In this document: positions 16,925-24,875 of the stretch, piece after piece
Layout: each line of letters starts with the position of its first letter
Numbering within the stretch: the first letter of the stretch is position 1
Assembly (NCBI GenBank): GCA_017465025.1
Contig: JAFTXM010000098.1
Location: forward strand, 1 to 39,847
Length of the DNA: 39,847 nucleotides
DNA from: Oscillospiraceae bacterium
GTDB taxonomy: Bacteria > Bacillota > Clostridia > Oscillospirales > Oscillospiraceae
Reading direction: 5' to 3'
The notes under the pieces: generated by a model
Databases searched by the model: none
What the model saw: only the letters and a program-made list of their open reading frames with translations
Told to the model about the DNA's origin: nothing
Translations under genes and position numbers: made by a program

Positions 16925-17889
16925 AAAATGCAGATTTGAAGAGATTCGCAAAACAGAATAAGTCTGAGATAGGCGTATTTGCGCTGCTGGTAATTCTTTT
17001 CGTGGGCACAGCACTGGCCTCGGATATCTTTCTGACCTATCAGAACATATCCAGCATCTGCTCCGGTCTTTCCTATTATGGCATCATAGTAGCAGGTGCA
17101 GGCATAGTTATGATAATGGGCGGTCTGGACCTTTCCCAGATGTCCGCTATGGCTATGGGCGTTGTGCTTGGCGGTCAGGTGCTGCTGACAGAAATACCCG
17201 GTGCTCCCGTATACGCTATTCTTCTGCAGATAGCAGTGGGCACCGTCTGCGGCCTTATAAACGGCCTCATCATCTCCTATGTCAAGATCCCTCCCATGAT
17301 TACCACCATAGGCACTCAGTATATATACCGTGCAATAGCTTTCATCGTTGTGGGCAGCCAGAGCTTCTGGATAGACAACAAGGTATACAAGACCATGGGC
17401 TTCGGCTCCTTCCTTGGTATTCCCATATTGCTCTGGATCATGCTGGTTACCTTTATTATAGTGGCACTGATAATGCGCTATACCCAATTCGGACAAAATG
17501 TGTACGCCATTGGCTCCAATGAGCAGGCGGCAAAGTTGTCGGGTATAAACATTATAAAGACCAAGATCACTGCCTACACTCTCAGCGGCTCTCTGGCAGG
17601 TCTTGCAGGCGTGCTGTGGATGGCTCAGCTCAGTGCATCCAAGCCCTCTGCCGGTCAGGGTCAGGAAATGCTTCCTCTGGCGGCAGTTGTTATTGGCGGT
17701 GTCGCTCTTACCGGCGGCAAGGGCAAGCATATAGGCATCATGTTCGGTATCATGCTGCTGATGCTGCTGGCAAACACCATGACTCTGATGCATTTGAACA
17801 CCTACCTGCAGCAGCTGTGTCAGGGCCTTATCCTGATTATCGCCGTTGTGGCGGGTATCAAGAAAGACAGAAGACAGCTGGACATCTGA
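16921..17889 (+). CDS. ABC importer permease 2 (RbsC/BPD_transp_2 family)
   Basis: This is the second channel subunit, 322 residues with 8-10 hydrophobic helices, clearly related to permease 1 but not identical. MIMGGLDLSQMSAMAMGVV and VCGLINGLIISYVKIPPMITTIGTQ align with the same regions, and LAAVVIGGVALTGGKGK with the C-terminal block. Most ribose-type importers use a homodimer; two distinct genes flanking the ATPase suggest a heterodimeric pore. It starts at ATGA overlapping the ATPase stop and is followed by a perfect hairpin before the E3 gene. Confidence 0.9.
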   Translation: MKNADLKRFAKQNKSEIGVFALLVILFVGTALASDIFLTYQNISSICSGLSYYGIIVAGAGIVMIMGGLDLSQMSAMAMGVVLGGQVLLTEIPGAPVYAILLQIAVGTVCGLINGLIISYVKIPPMITTIGTQYIYRAIAFIVVGSQSFWIDNKVYKTMGFGSFLGIPILLWIMLVTFIIVALIMRYTQFGQNVYAIGSNEQAAKLSGINIIKTKITAYTLSGSLAGLAGVLWMAQLSASKPSAGQGQEMLPLAAVVIGGVALTGGKGKHIGIMFGIMLLMLLANTMTLMHLNTYLQQLCQGLILIIAVVAGIKKDRRQLDI

Positions 17890-17906
17890 ATTTTGAAAGA
17901 GAAAAA

Positions 17907-17939
17907 GCGGCTGTACAGGCTGACAGCCTGTACAGCCGC
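17907..17939 (+). repeat. Perfect 15-bp hairpin between permease 2 and E3
   Basis: GCGGCTGTACAGGCT (17907-17921), a 3-base loop and the exact reverse complement (17925-17939) lie in the 72-bp gap. No T-tract follows, and the E3 ribosome binding site AAGGAG begins about 9 bases later. It may be an mRNA processing or stability element, or a weak attenuator separating E3 expression from the transporter. Confidence 0.75.
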
Positions 17940-17961
17940 AAATTATTAAGGAGACATATCA

Positions 17962-19335
17962 ATGAACATATTAGTAATTGGCGGCGGCCCCGGCGGATAT
18001 GTGGCAGCCATAAGAGCTGCTCAGCAGGGCGGCTCTGTCACACTCATTGAGAAAAACAGCGTAGGCGGCACCTGCCTTAACAGAGGCTGTATGCCCACCA
18101 AAGCCCTGCTCCACTCTGCCGAGCTTTATACTCAGGCACGCAGCAGCGCCGGCTGTGGTGTAGTCTGCGGTGATGTGAGTCTGGACTGGGCAAAGGTACA
18201 GGAAAATCGCGCTGCAGTTGTAAGCAGACTGACCAACGGCGTTCGTGGTCTTATGAGAGCAAATCGCGTCAAAGTCATCAGCGGTGAGGCTAAATTCACA
18301 GGTCCCAAAACCGTTGAGGTAGACGGCCAGACTCTTCAGGCAGACAAGATCATAATTGCTGCCGGAGGCATCCCTGTCACTCCTCCCATTCCCGGCATTG
18401 AATCTGTATCTGCCTGCATAGATTCCACCGCGTGTCTGGAGTTGGATCATGTGCCTGAAAGCCTCCTTATAGTGGGTGGCGGTGTTATCGGTGTTGAACT
18501 GGGCTATGCCTATTCCTGCTTTGGCAGCAAGGTGACTATTCTTGAGAAGCTGCCTGGTATTTTGCCCGGCACGGATGCTGAACTTGCCGCTATGCTGGCG
18601 GCTCAGTTGAAGCAGACGGGGATCGAGTTAGTTACTGACTGTCAGGTTCTCTCCGTAAAGGAAGACGGTGATGGAGTAGAAGCCATTGCTGACTGCGCCG
18701 GTACTGAGCGCAGCTTCCATGCAGAAAAGCTGCTGGTCTGCGTGGGACGCAAGCCGGATATAGCTGCGCTTCAGCTTGATAAGGCAGGAATAGAGACTGC
18801 CGATGGGCATATTGTTACGGATGAATATCTTGAGACAAACGTTGCCGGTGTTTATGCCGTTGGCGACTGCACCGGCAAGCTGATGCTGGCTCATGCGGCC
18901 ATGACTATGGGTGAGATTGCAGCAGAAAATATTTTTGACGCCGGAAGGGAATTTTGTCCTGATATGATTCCTGTTTGCTGCTATGTGGGCCCGGAGTTTG
19001 CCGGTGTGGGTCTGACTGAAGAAGCCGCAAAGGAGCAGGGCTATGAATACAAGGTAGGCCGCTTCCCCACCGCAGCCAATGGACGCAGCCTCGTTTCCGG
19101 CAGCACCGACGGCATGGTAAAGATCATAGTTGGTGCAGATTACGGTGAACTTCTGGGTGTACATATTCTGGCGCCCAATGCCACTGAGCTTATACATCAG
19201 GCTGAGCTGGCAATGCGTCTTGAGCTGGGTGCACCGGACTTCATCGACAACGTGACTTGCCATCCCACCGTGTCTGAGGCGGTCAGAGAGGCATTTATGG
19301 CAGCCAACGGCAGGGCCATACACAATGTAAACTAA
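17962..19335 (+). CDS. lpdA: Dihydrolipoamide dehydrogenase (E3)
   Basis: This flavoprotein reoxidises the lipoyl group of E2 with NAD+. It is 457 residues with no N-terminal lipoyl domain. The FAD-binding GGGPGG is at residues 7-12 and the redox disulfide CLNRGC at Cys38/Cys43. The NAD-binding GGGVIGVELG lies near residue 175 and the C-terminal interface His-Glu pair is in CHPTVSE. An AAGGAG site precedes the ATG. It completes the E1-E2-E3 complex although it is separated from E2 by the four transporter genes. Confidence 0.95.
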   Translation: MNILVIGGGPGGYVAAIRAAQQGGSVTLIEKNSVGGTCLNRGCMPTKALLHSAELYTQARSSAGCGVVCGDVSLDWAKVQENRAAVVSRLTNGVRGLMRANRVKVISGEAKFTGPKTVEVDGQTLQADKIIIAAGGIPVTPPIPGIESVSACIDSTACLELDHVPESLLIVGGGVIGVELGYAYSCFGSKVTILEKLPGILPGTDAELAAMLAAQLKQTGIELVTDCQVLSVKEDGDGVEAIADCAGTERSFHAEKLLVCVGRKPDIAALQLDKAGIETADGHIVTDEYLETNVAGVYAVGDCTGKLMLAHAAMTMGEIAAENIFDAGREFCPDMIPVCCYVGPEFAGVGLTEEAAKEQGYEYKVGRFPTAANGRSLVSGSTDGMVKIIVGADYGELLGVHILAPNATELIHQAELAMRLELGAPDFIDNVTCHPTVSEAVREAFMAANGRAIHNVN

Positions 19336-19546
19336 ACCCACAGAGCCTGAAATAAGCGAGGCTCCGCAGTGTACTTTACAGGAACAGATCTTGGTACATT
19401 ATTGGCAAAGCCTCTGCTTACCGATGAAAATATCTGTCTGTAAACAGTCAGAAGGCAGCAGGATTCTGACTGCGGAAAAATATGAGCGTCAGTATCAGCA
19501 TCGGAGACAGCTCTATCAAGCTCTGAAAGATATCCTCCTATAAAAA
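19336..19546. other. Possible gene remnant between lpdA and lplA
   Basis: A 39-codon frame (19424-19543, starting MKISVCKQSEGSR) has many charged and aromatic residues (EKYERQYQHRRQLYQALKD). It lacks a ribosome binding site. It could be the tail of a decayed gene, but no family is recognised. Confidence 0.2.
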
Positions 19547-19578
19547 ATAGAGAAAGCAGAAAAACCTGCTTTCTCTAT
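19547..19578. terminator. Bidirectional terminator between lpdA and lplA
   Basis: ATAGAGAAAGCAG (19547-19559) pairs perfectly with CTGCTTTCTCTAT (19566-19578). The stem is preceded by an A-run and followed by a T-rich stretch. It would stop both convergent transcripts. Confidence 0.75.
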
Positions 19579-19583
19579 CTTTC

Positions 19584-20564
19584 TTATATCAAGCTCAGGA
19601 ACTCTTCCGAGGTGATTGTGCCTATGAATGGTCTGAGATTCATCCCGGCAATGGCGGCGGCAATCTCGCGGCGCTCGAACCTGAGACCTATCAAGGTCTG
19701 GATAAGCGGATCGATACTGTCAGTAGCCATGAAATCTCCGGATATCCCAGCCGAACATATCTTCCCCTCCTGTATATGAAGCATAAGGCACAGACTTCCG
19801 CCTTCAAATCTGGCCTTGTTTGTATAGTTGTATTCGGGAGAACGACCGTAGTTCCATTCCCAGCTGCGGTATTTGTTTTCTGCCAGCTGTTCTACCTTCT
19901 CAAGCTCCGTGGGACTCAGTGTAGCCTTCTCTGTACCGCCGGATAAAAGCTCAGCAATGATTGCCTTTTTCACATCTTCAGTGCCGGTGCCTTCGGGCAG
20001 ATAATGGTTCAGCATGCCAACCCGGCTGGCTACGGACTTGGTGCTCTTGGAGGCAAATTTATCCGGGTCAGCCCTGAGTGCATTGGAGAGCATCCCCACA
20101 TCAGAACTAATGAGCAGAGTACCGTGGTGCAAAATTCGACCGTCATATATCCGCTGGGCAACTCCGGATATTTTTTTACCAGCAACAAGGATGTCATTTC
20201 TTCCGCTTGTATATGCGTGCACGCCCAGCTGCTCAAGCACCCGGCACACTGGGCGAGAAAAGTATTCTATACTCAGTTCTGTCCCGGTTTGCGCGTCGGT
20301 TATAAATGAATAGTTCAGGTTGCCGAGGTCATGGAAGACTGCACCTCCCCCAGTGGTGCGGCGCACAACATTTATGCCGTGCTCCTCGATGAAGCTGCGG
20401 TTTATTTCCTCGTTTGTGTTTTGATTGAGGCCAACAACAACCGTGGGGCTATTCTGCCATAGCATGAGCCAGTCGCAATCTTTTCTGTTGCAGAGCAAAT
20501 GTTCCTCAAAGGCCAGATTATAAAAGGGGTCATTGCTGTTGGTTTCGATGTAATTGAGATTCAT
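19584..20564 (-). CDS. lplA: Lipoate-protein ligase A
   Basis: The enzyme activates free lipoate (or octanoate) as the adenylate and attaches it to lipoyl domains. It is 326 residues, the full-length form with a C-terminal accessory domain. RRTTGGGAVFHDLGNLNYSF near residue 70 is the family signature, and DILVAGKKISGVAQR near residue 145 holds the catalytic lysine. The gene is convergent with the dehydrogenase operon and has its own promoter and a GAGGTG ribosome binding site. Its position suggests a scavenging role in lipoylating E2 Lys43. Confidence 0.94.
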   Translation of the reverse strand: MNLNYIETNSNDPFYNLAFEEHLLCNRKDCDWLMLWQNSPTVVVGLNQNTNEEINRSFIEEHGINVVRRTTGGGAVFHDLGNLNYSFITDAQTGTELSIEYFSRPVCRVLEQLGVHAYTSGRNDILVAGKKISGVAQRIYDGRILHHGTLLISSDVGMLSNALRADPDKFASKSTKSVASRVGMLNHYLPEGTGTEDVKKAIIAELLSGGTEKATLSPTELEKVEQLAENKYRSWEWNYGRSPEYNYTNKARFEGGSLCLMLHIQEGKICSAGISGDFMATDSIDPLIQTLIGLRFERREIAAAIAGMNLRPFIGTITSEEFLSLI

Positions 20565-20605
20565 TGTTCACCTCGTGAGCCCATAATATGTGAAGGGCCT
20601 TGATA

Positions 20606-20633
20606 AGTATACTATAAATCGGGTGCCAGTCAA
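20606..20633 (-). promoter_or_regulatory. Promoter of lplA
   Basis: On the minus strand TTGACT (20628-20633), a 16-base spacer and TATACT (20606-20611) precede lplA by about 40 bases. Confidence 0.6.
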
Positions 20634-20686
20634 GGCAGGAATTCCAAGGCAAAACAATGTATCCGCAAACACAGCGCATAATATAA

Positions 20687-20866
20687 AAAGGACATCCTGT
20701 CGGATGTCCTCACATGCAAAACAAATATGTATCAGGGACTTGAATGCCCGCAGGGCACCAGGCGCTTCGCGCCGTCGCCCGTATCTGCCGGAGGCAGACG
20801 GTTTCACGCCGGGTCACCTCTCAGGCCAAAACAAAAAGGACATCCGACAGGATGTCCTTTTTGTTT
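20687..20866. repeat. Palindrome-rich noncoding block left of the island
   Basis: Two copies of a hairpin with the stem AGGACATCC/GGATGTCCT (20689-20710 and 20837-20858) flank three short hairpins: TGCCC-GGGCA (20745-20757), GGCGC-GCGCC (20761-20773) and TCTGCC-GGCAGA (20784-20798). Loops are three to four bases. No coding frame is convincing. With the flanking bases the whole 462-bp gap between lplA and the metallopeptidase gene is noncoding. Confidence 0.65.
20831..20864 (-). terminator. Displaced terminator of the tRNA-Leu gene
   Basis: A perfect 15-bp stem, ACAAAAAGGACATCC with GGATGTCCTTTTTGT, has a 4-base loop. Read on the minus strand it follows immediately after the tRNA 3'-end remnant at 20867-20889. 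It therefore probably terminated tRNA-Leu transcription before the island inserted between them. Confidence 0.6.
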
Positions 20867-20889
20867 TGGTGTGCGAGGCGGGACTTGAA
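20867..20889. repeat. Island attachment site, distal copy (tRNA-Leu 3' end remnant)
   Basis: These 23 bases match 32916-32938, the CCA end and T-arm side of tRNA-Leu, with one mismatch (T at 20872 against C at 32921). The shared uninterrupted core is GCGAGGCGGGACTTGAA. Only the tRNA 3' end is present here, as expected for the far junction of an integrated element. Confidence 0.85.
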
Positions 20890-21002
20890 GTTGCTGTCCC
20901 AAATTTCAGCAACTTTTTAGTGTTAAATCGTGTGATAAACAGTCCAGAACCAGGTATTTTGTGTACCACTCAGTCCATTGATTTTATCTTGTGTGATTCT
21001 GT

Positions 21003-21025
21003 TAAGGGTCAAAAATGGGGTCAAA
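21003..21025 (+). repeat. Candidate integrase arm-type repeats, left end
   Basis: TAAGGGTCAAAA followed by TGGGGTCAAA lies about 115 bases inside the left junction. A nearly identical tandem pair lies at 32838-32860 inside the right junction, in the same orientation. Paired repeats near both ends are typical of tyrosine-integrase arm-binding sites. Confidence 0.55.
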
Positions 21026-21026
21026 T

Positions 21027-21758
21027 TCACAACCAATACACAGCTGTTTTCTCCAATAAGTTTTTTCTCTCTTTCCAGTCAGGCATCAGCATGGTCAAGA
21101 AGGTGTAAAAATGCTTTGAATGATTAGGCTGGATAAAATGGCAAAGCTCATGCATCACAACATATTCAATACAGTTTCTTGGCGCTTCAAGAAGACGTTT
21201 GTTCAAAGTAATTATGCCTTTCTTTGCCAAGCATGAGCCCCAGCGAGTTTCCATATCCCTGATTCGAAGTATCGGTTGTTCTACACCATACTTTTTAAAA
21301 GTTGGGTAAAGTTCATTTATTACTTCCCCGAACACCAGCTTGCACTGTTGATTAAGAAACCTGGACACAAGTATGTGTTTTCGTTCAAAAGAATCTGGGT
21401 CCTTAACTTCAAGATAGATGTAAATCCCGTCTGTTTTTATACTCTCTCTGTTCCCTTTGGTCACCTGCAACCGCAAGGCCCGGCCTTGTATATAGAAGCT
21501 TTCTCCGCTCACATATTGTTTGGGCTGAGGTCTGCACTTTTCCATTTCATCAAACTTTTTGATAGAAGACAAAATGTACTCAGATTTGCTGCATACAAAA
21601 TTTTCAATTTCATCAATGGAAACCTCAGGATTTGCAGAGGCAAAAACTTTTCCGTCTTTCCTGATTCTAAGATTGAGATTCTTTACCACTTTACGTTCAA
21701 GACAATAGTCAATTATCTCGTTGCCAACAGCAAGGCTTCTCATGGTTGAGTTTTCCAT
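21027..21758 (-). CDS. YgjP-like metallopeptidase domain protein (DUF45/M48-type)
   Basis: This is a putative zinc peptidase of 243 residues, last gene of the restriction operon. The start at 21758 was chosen because AGGAGG lies 9 bases upstream, across the hsdR end. VVMHELCHFIQPNHSKHFY near residue 200 contains HExxH plus a downstream His, and METRWGSCLAKKGIITLNKRLLEAP is the usual DUF45 block. Proteins of this family often lie beside type I restriction genes; their role there is unproven. The gap to the hsdR stop is 4 bases. Confidence 0.86.
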   Translation of the reverse strand: MENSTMRSLAVGNEIIDYCLERKVVKNLNLRIRKDGKVFASANPEVSIDEIENFVCSKSEYILSSIKKFDEMEKCRPQPKQYVSGESFYIQGRALRLQVTKGNRESIKTDGIYIYLEVKDPDSFERKHILVSRFLNQQCKLVFGEVINELYPTFKKYGVEQPILRIRDMETRWGSCLAKKGIITLNKRLLEAPRNCIEYVVMHELCHFIQPNHSKHFYTFLTMLMPDWKERKNLLEKTAVYWL

Positions 21759-21762
21759 CTTC

Positions 21763-24700
21763 TCAGAACCTCCTGAGTGCAACGGTCTTAACATTCTCAA
21801 TCACTTTGTCTATGGTATCAAAGGACAGTTTCAGGCCCCGCTCTTTCTCAAGCTCATAGAACAGATCGTCAATATCCTGAGAAATACGGTCATGGATAGT
21901 CTTGTTGTTTGTCCAGTCCACCTTGCTGTGCATTGAAATTATTTTGGTTATCTCTTCGGCAAGCTCAGCAACAAAATCGCTCGTGATGCTCTTGTCTTCC
22001 TCGTCAGCAAAAATCGCATTAAGCACCCCGTAGAACGCCTGGGCGTGGACATTATTCTTTATCCGTTCAGGATAAGACACTGTACTCTTTCCTGAATGAT
22101 AATCCTCCATAATAGAGCGCATCTTTGCCAAGTATTCTGCTTCAGAAATCACTTTTTCTTTATACAGTTCAAGCGCTTCCTTAATTCGCTTTGAAAAGCT
22201 GTCGTAATATGCAGGATTCTCTTCTCGCTTTTCGCTGATGCTTTTATTCATTCTGCTTGTGATGGCATCAGCTTTTGCGCGCAAGGATCCCAGCTCTTCC
22301 AGTTCCTTCTCGAAGTCCTCTTTATTAAGAATATCAATAGGAGACGTGAGCTGTCTCAGCCCTGCAACCGACAAATGCGTATCAAGAAGATTCTGCATTA
22401 TAGGTTCATACTCGCTGTTGTCGATAGCATCATAATATCTTATCTTCACGCTGCGCCTGACCTTGGAGAAGAAGATGAATGTATCCTGATATTTCTTGCG
22501 TTCATCACTCGGAACCGCATTGTAAGCCTGTTCGGAGTTCAATATAAGGTTTAGTGCGCGTCCAAAGGAACACAGCAGATTATAAAATGACTCTCTAACT
22601 TTGTCGTCTGCAAGGTATACCTCCACAGCCTCGGTGTCCCTCATATCGGAAACAGGTGCAAACCGCTCCACAAGACGGGAGTATGTGTCCCTAAGATTGC
22701 CTACGGCTATCATCACATCAACAACCGCGCCTTTGAGGTCACCCTCATCAAAGTTTTCAAGGCCTGCACCGCTGTACATATCCATGGCCGTATCAAGCTT
22801 CTCAATCAGTCCGCGATAATCCACTATCAAGCCATAGTCTTTGCCCTCACAAAGGCGATTTGTACGTGCAATTGCCTGAAGAAGACCATGCTCCTTCAGT
22901 TCTTTGTCAATGTACAGAACCTGACAGATAGGCGCGTCAAAGCCGGTAAGAAGCTTACTGCACACAATAAGAATATCTATCTCTCCGTCACAGAACTTGT
23001 TTTTCATAGCCTCTTCATACCGGTCGGCATCACCATACTGCTGCATCATCTTTTCCCAGTATTTGATGACCTTATCGTCGGTACTTTCGTCTATGTCTTC
23101 AACACCTTCGCGCATATCCGGAGGAGAGATAACGAGGCCGCAAGTCAGATCACTGAACTTTTCAAAACACTCCAGGTAGCGCACAGCATCCCTTTTGTAG
23201 TTTGTGGCAAGCATCGCCTTAAAGCCGGTGTCTTTATAGCCCTCAACAAAATGCTTGTTGATATCAAGAGCAATGCGCTTAATACGTGCATCTGTGGAAC
23301 CGAGACGTCTGATACTGCTCCACTTGCGGCGCAAATCCTCTCTTTGAGAATCCGTAAGCCTTTTGGTTGTCTCATCAAACCAAAGGTCAATGTTTTCTTC
23401 ATCAACCTTTTGTTCAACAAAACGTCCCTCGTAAATCAGCGGAACAATTGCACCGTCTTCCACGCCATCGCTTATTGTGTACTTGTGTATAAGCTTGCCA
23501 AATTTGGCCATGGTGTTTTTCTCCCGCTTCATGAGGGGAGTGCCGGTAAAACCAATGTAGCAGGCATTGGGGAAAACGCTTCGCATTTTCGTAGCCATCA
23601 GACCATAGTTGGAGCGGTGGCTCTCGTCCACAAGCACAAACACATCGCGCGAGAAATTCTTTTTATCCTGCCGCTCTACGGTGTTGAACTTATTTATTAT
23701 GCTTGTGATAACATCCGCTCTTGAACTGTCCACCAGCTCCACAAGATGCTTGCCGCTGGTAGCCCGGGCAGGATTCAGCCGGGTGTGAGAAAATGTCGCC
23801 GCGATCTGATAGTCAAGTTCCTTACGGTCAGTAACGATGACCACCTTGGGATGCTTTTCGGCAAGCTCCATCAGGATATATTTTGCCAGCATAACCATAG
23901 TCAGGCTTTTTCCACTGCCCTGAGTATGCCATATAACTCCGCTCTGTCTGTTGCCGTTCTCGTTATCCTGAGCAATGGTTTTCATTATCTCCTTGATGGC
24001 AAAGTACTGCTGATAACGGCATATCTTCTTCACATTTGAGTCGAAGAGAACAAAATAGCGTATCAGTTCAAATACCCGCTCCTTACTGAAAAGAGAGACA
24101 ATATTCCTGTCCTGAGTTGTGGGCACACGTTCGGTCACAAGCTCTGCAAGTCTGGCCTGCAACCACTCATTGTCCTGCTCTTTCCACACATTCCAGAACT
24201 TTTTTCCCGTGCCGGTGGTGGCGTACCTCACAGTGTTCTTGTTGCTTGCCAGAACTATCTGTGCATACTTGAACAGCTGCGGAATATACTCATTCTGCTG
24301 ATTTCGTATCGTCTGCTCGACTGCCTGTTCAACGGAGATATGAGGTGCCTTGCACTCGATAACAGCAAAGGGAATTCCGTTTATGAACAGCACTATATCG
24401 GGCCTTGCATTGTGCTGCTTGTCCTGACTTTCAACCGCGAACTCCTCCGTTACATGGAAAACATTGTTGGAGAGATTGTCCCAGTCTATGTATTTAAGGT
24501 TGAAGCTGAGCATCTTGCCCTCGCCCACCGGTTCAAGATAGCTTCTGCCCATCATCAGGGCGTTGTACACTTTTTCGCTTGTGCGCACAAGGCCATCCGT
24601 CAGAGGCTCATCCAGATCTTCCATGGCCCGCTCAATGTTGGCGGCAGAAAACTCGTTCTCTGCCCCGGCGTAGGAATAGCGATTAAGTTTACGCAGCTGA

Positions 24701-24852
24701 CCACGCAGAATATCCTTAAGCAGAACATGGTATCTGCTTCCGCGCTGCTTTTCACAGTCCTCTGGTGATATGTATGTGTATCCCATGGATTGAAGAAGCT
24801 CAATGGCAGGCTTTTGGCTTATTTCTTTTTCAAGATAGGCATTTTTATCCAC
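21763..24852 (-). CDS. hsdR: Type I restriction enzyme endonuclease/translocase subunit HsdR
   Basis: This is the ATP-dependent DNA translocase and nuclease subunit that cuts unmodified DNA. A GTG start at 24852 is preferred: AAAGGAGG lies 7 bases upstream, giving 1029 residues. The longer ATG frame from 24915 has no ribosome binding site. The PD-ExK nuclease is in RPDIVLFINGIPFAVIECKA (Asp152, Glu166, Lys168). Walker A TQGSGKS lies near residue 312, the DESH box at 409-412, then FTGTPLMKREKNT, LLTGFDAP and IARTNR helicase motifs. The C-terminal helical region contacts the methylase. All catalytic motifs look intact. Confidence 0.95.
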   Translation of the reverse strand: MDKNAYLEKEISQKPAIELLQSMGYTYISPEDCEKQRGSRYHVLLKDILRGQLRKLNRYSYAGAENEFSAANIERAMEDLDEPLTDGLVRTSEKVYNALMMGRSYLEPVGEGKMLSFNLKYIDWDNLSNNVFHVTEEFAVESQDKQHNARPDIVLFINGIPFAVIECKAPHISVEQAVEQTIRNQQNEYIPQLFKYAQIVLASNKNTVRYATTGTGKKFWNVWKEQDNEWLQARLAELVTERVPTTQDRNIVSLFSKERVFELIRYFVLFDSNVKKICRYQQYFAIKEIMKTIAQDNENGNRQSGVIWHTQGSGKSLTMVMLAKYILMELAEKHPKVVIVTDRKELDYQIAATFSHTRLNPARATSGKHLVELVDSSRADVITSIINKFNTVERQDKKNFSRDVFVLVDESHRSNYGLMATKMRSVFPNACYIGFTGTPLMKREKNTMAKFGKLIHKYTISDGVEDGAIVPLIYEGRFVEQKVDEENIDLWFDETTKRLTDSQREDLRRKWSSIRRLGSTDARIKRIALDINKHFVEGYKDTGFKAMLATNYKRDAVRYLECFEKFSDLTCGLVISPPDMREGVEDIDESTDDKVIKYWEKMMQQYGDADRYEEAMKNKFCDGEIDILIVCSKLLTGFDAPICQVLYIDKELKEHGLLQAIARTNRLCEGKDYGLIVDYRGLIEKLDTAMDMYSGAGLENFDEGDLKGAVVDVMIAVGNLRDTYSRLVERFAPVSDMRDTEAVEVYLADDKVRESFYNLLCSFGRALNLILNSEQAYNAVPSDERKKYQDTFIFFSKVRRSVKIRYYDAIDNSEYEPIMQNLLDTHLSVAGLRQLTSPIDILNKEDFEKELEELGSLRAKADAITSRMNKSISEKREENPAYYDSFSKRIKEALELYKEKVISEAEYLAKMRSIMEDYHSGKSTVSYPERIKNNVHAQAFYGVLNAIFADEEDKSITSDFVAELAEEITKIISMHSKVDWTNNKTIHDRISQDIDDLFYELEKERGLKLSFDTIDKVIENVKTVALRRF

Positions 24853-24875
24853 AAAACTGCCTCCTTTTGATTGCA

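Noticed and set aside
16870..17793. 307-codon minus-strand frame opposite permease 2
   Set aside because: Antisense shadow; composition rich in His, Gln and Tyr, with no ribosome binding site or motif.
20727..20760. Possible second tRNA remnant (GGGACTTGAA followed by GCCCGC)
   Set aside because: Only ten bases match the tRNA-Leu core, no acceptor-stem sequence follows, and the surrounding bases form short hairpins instead of a tRNA arm.
20687..20866. CRISPR array
   Set aside because: Only two copies of the long hairpin occur, there is no regular repeat-spacer pattern, and no cas gene is present in the window.
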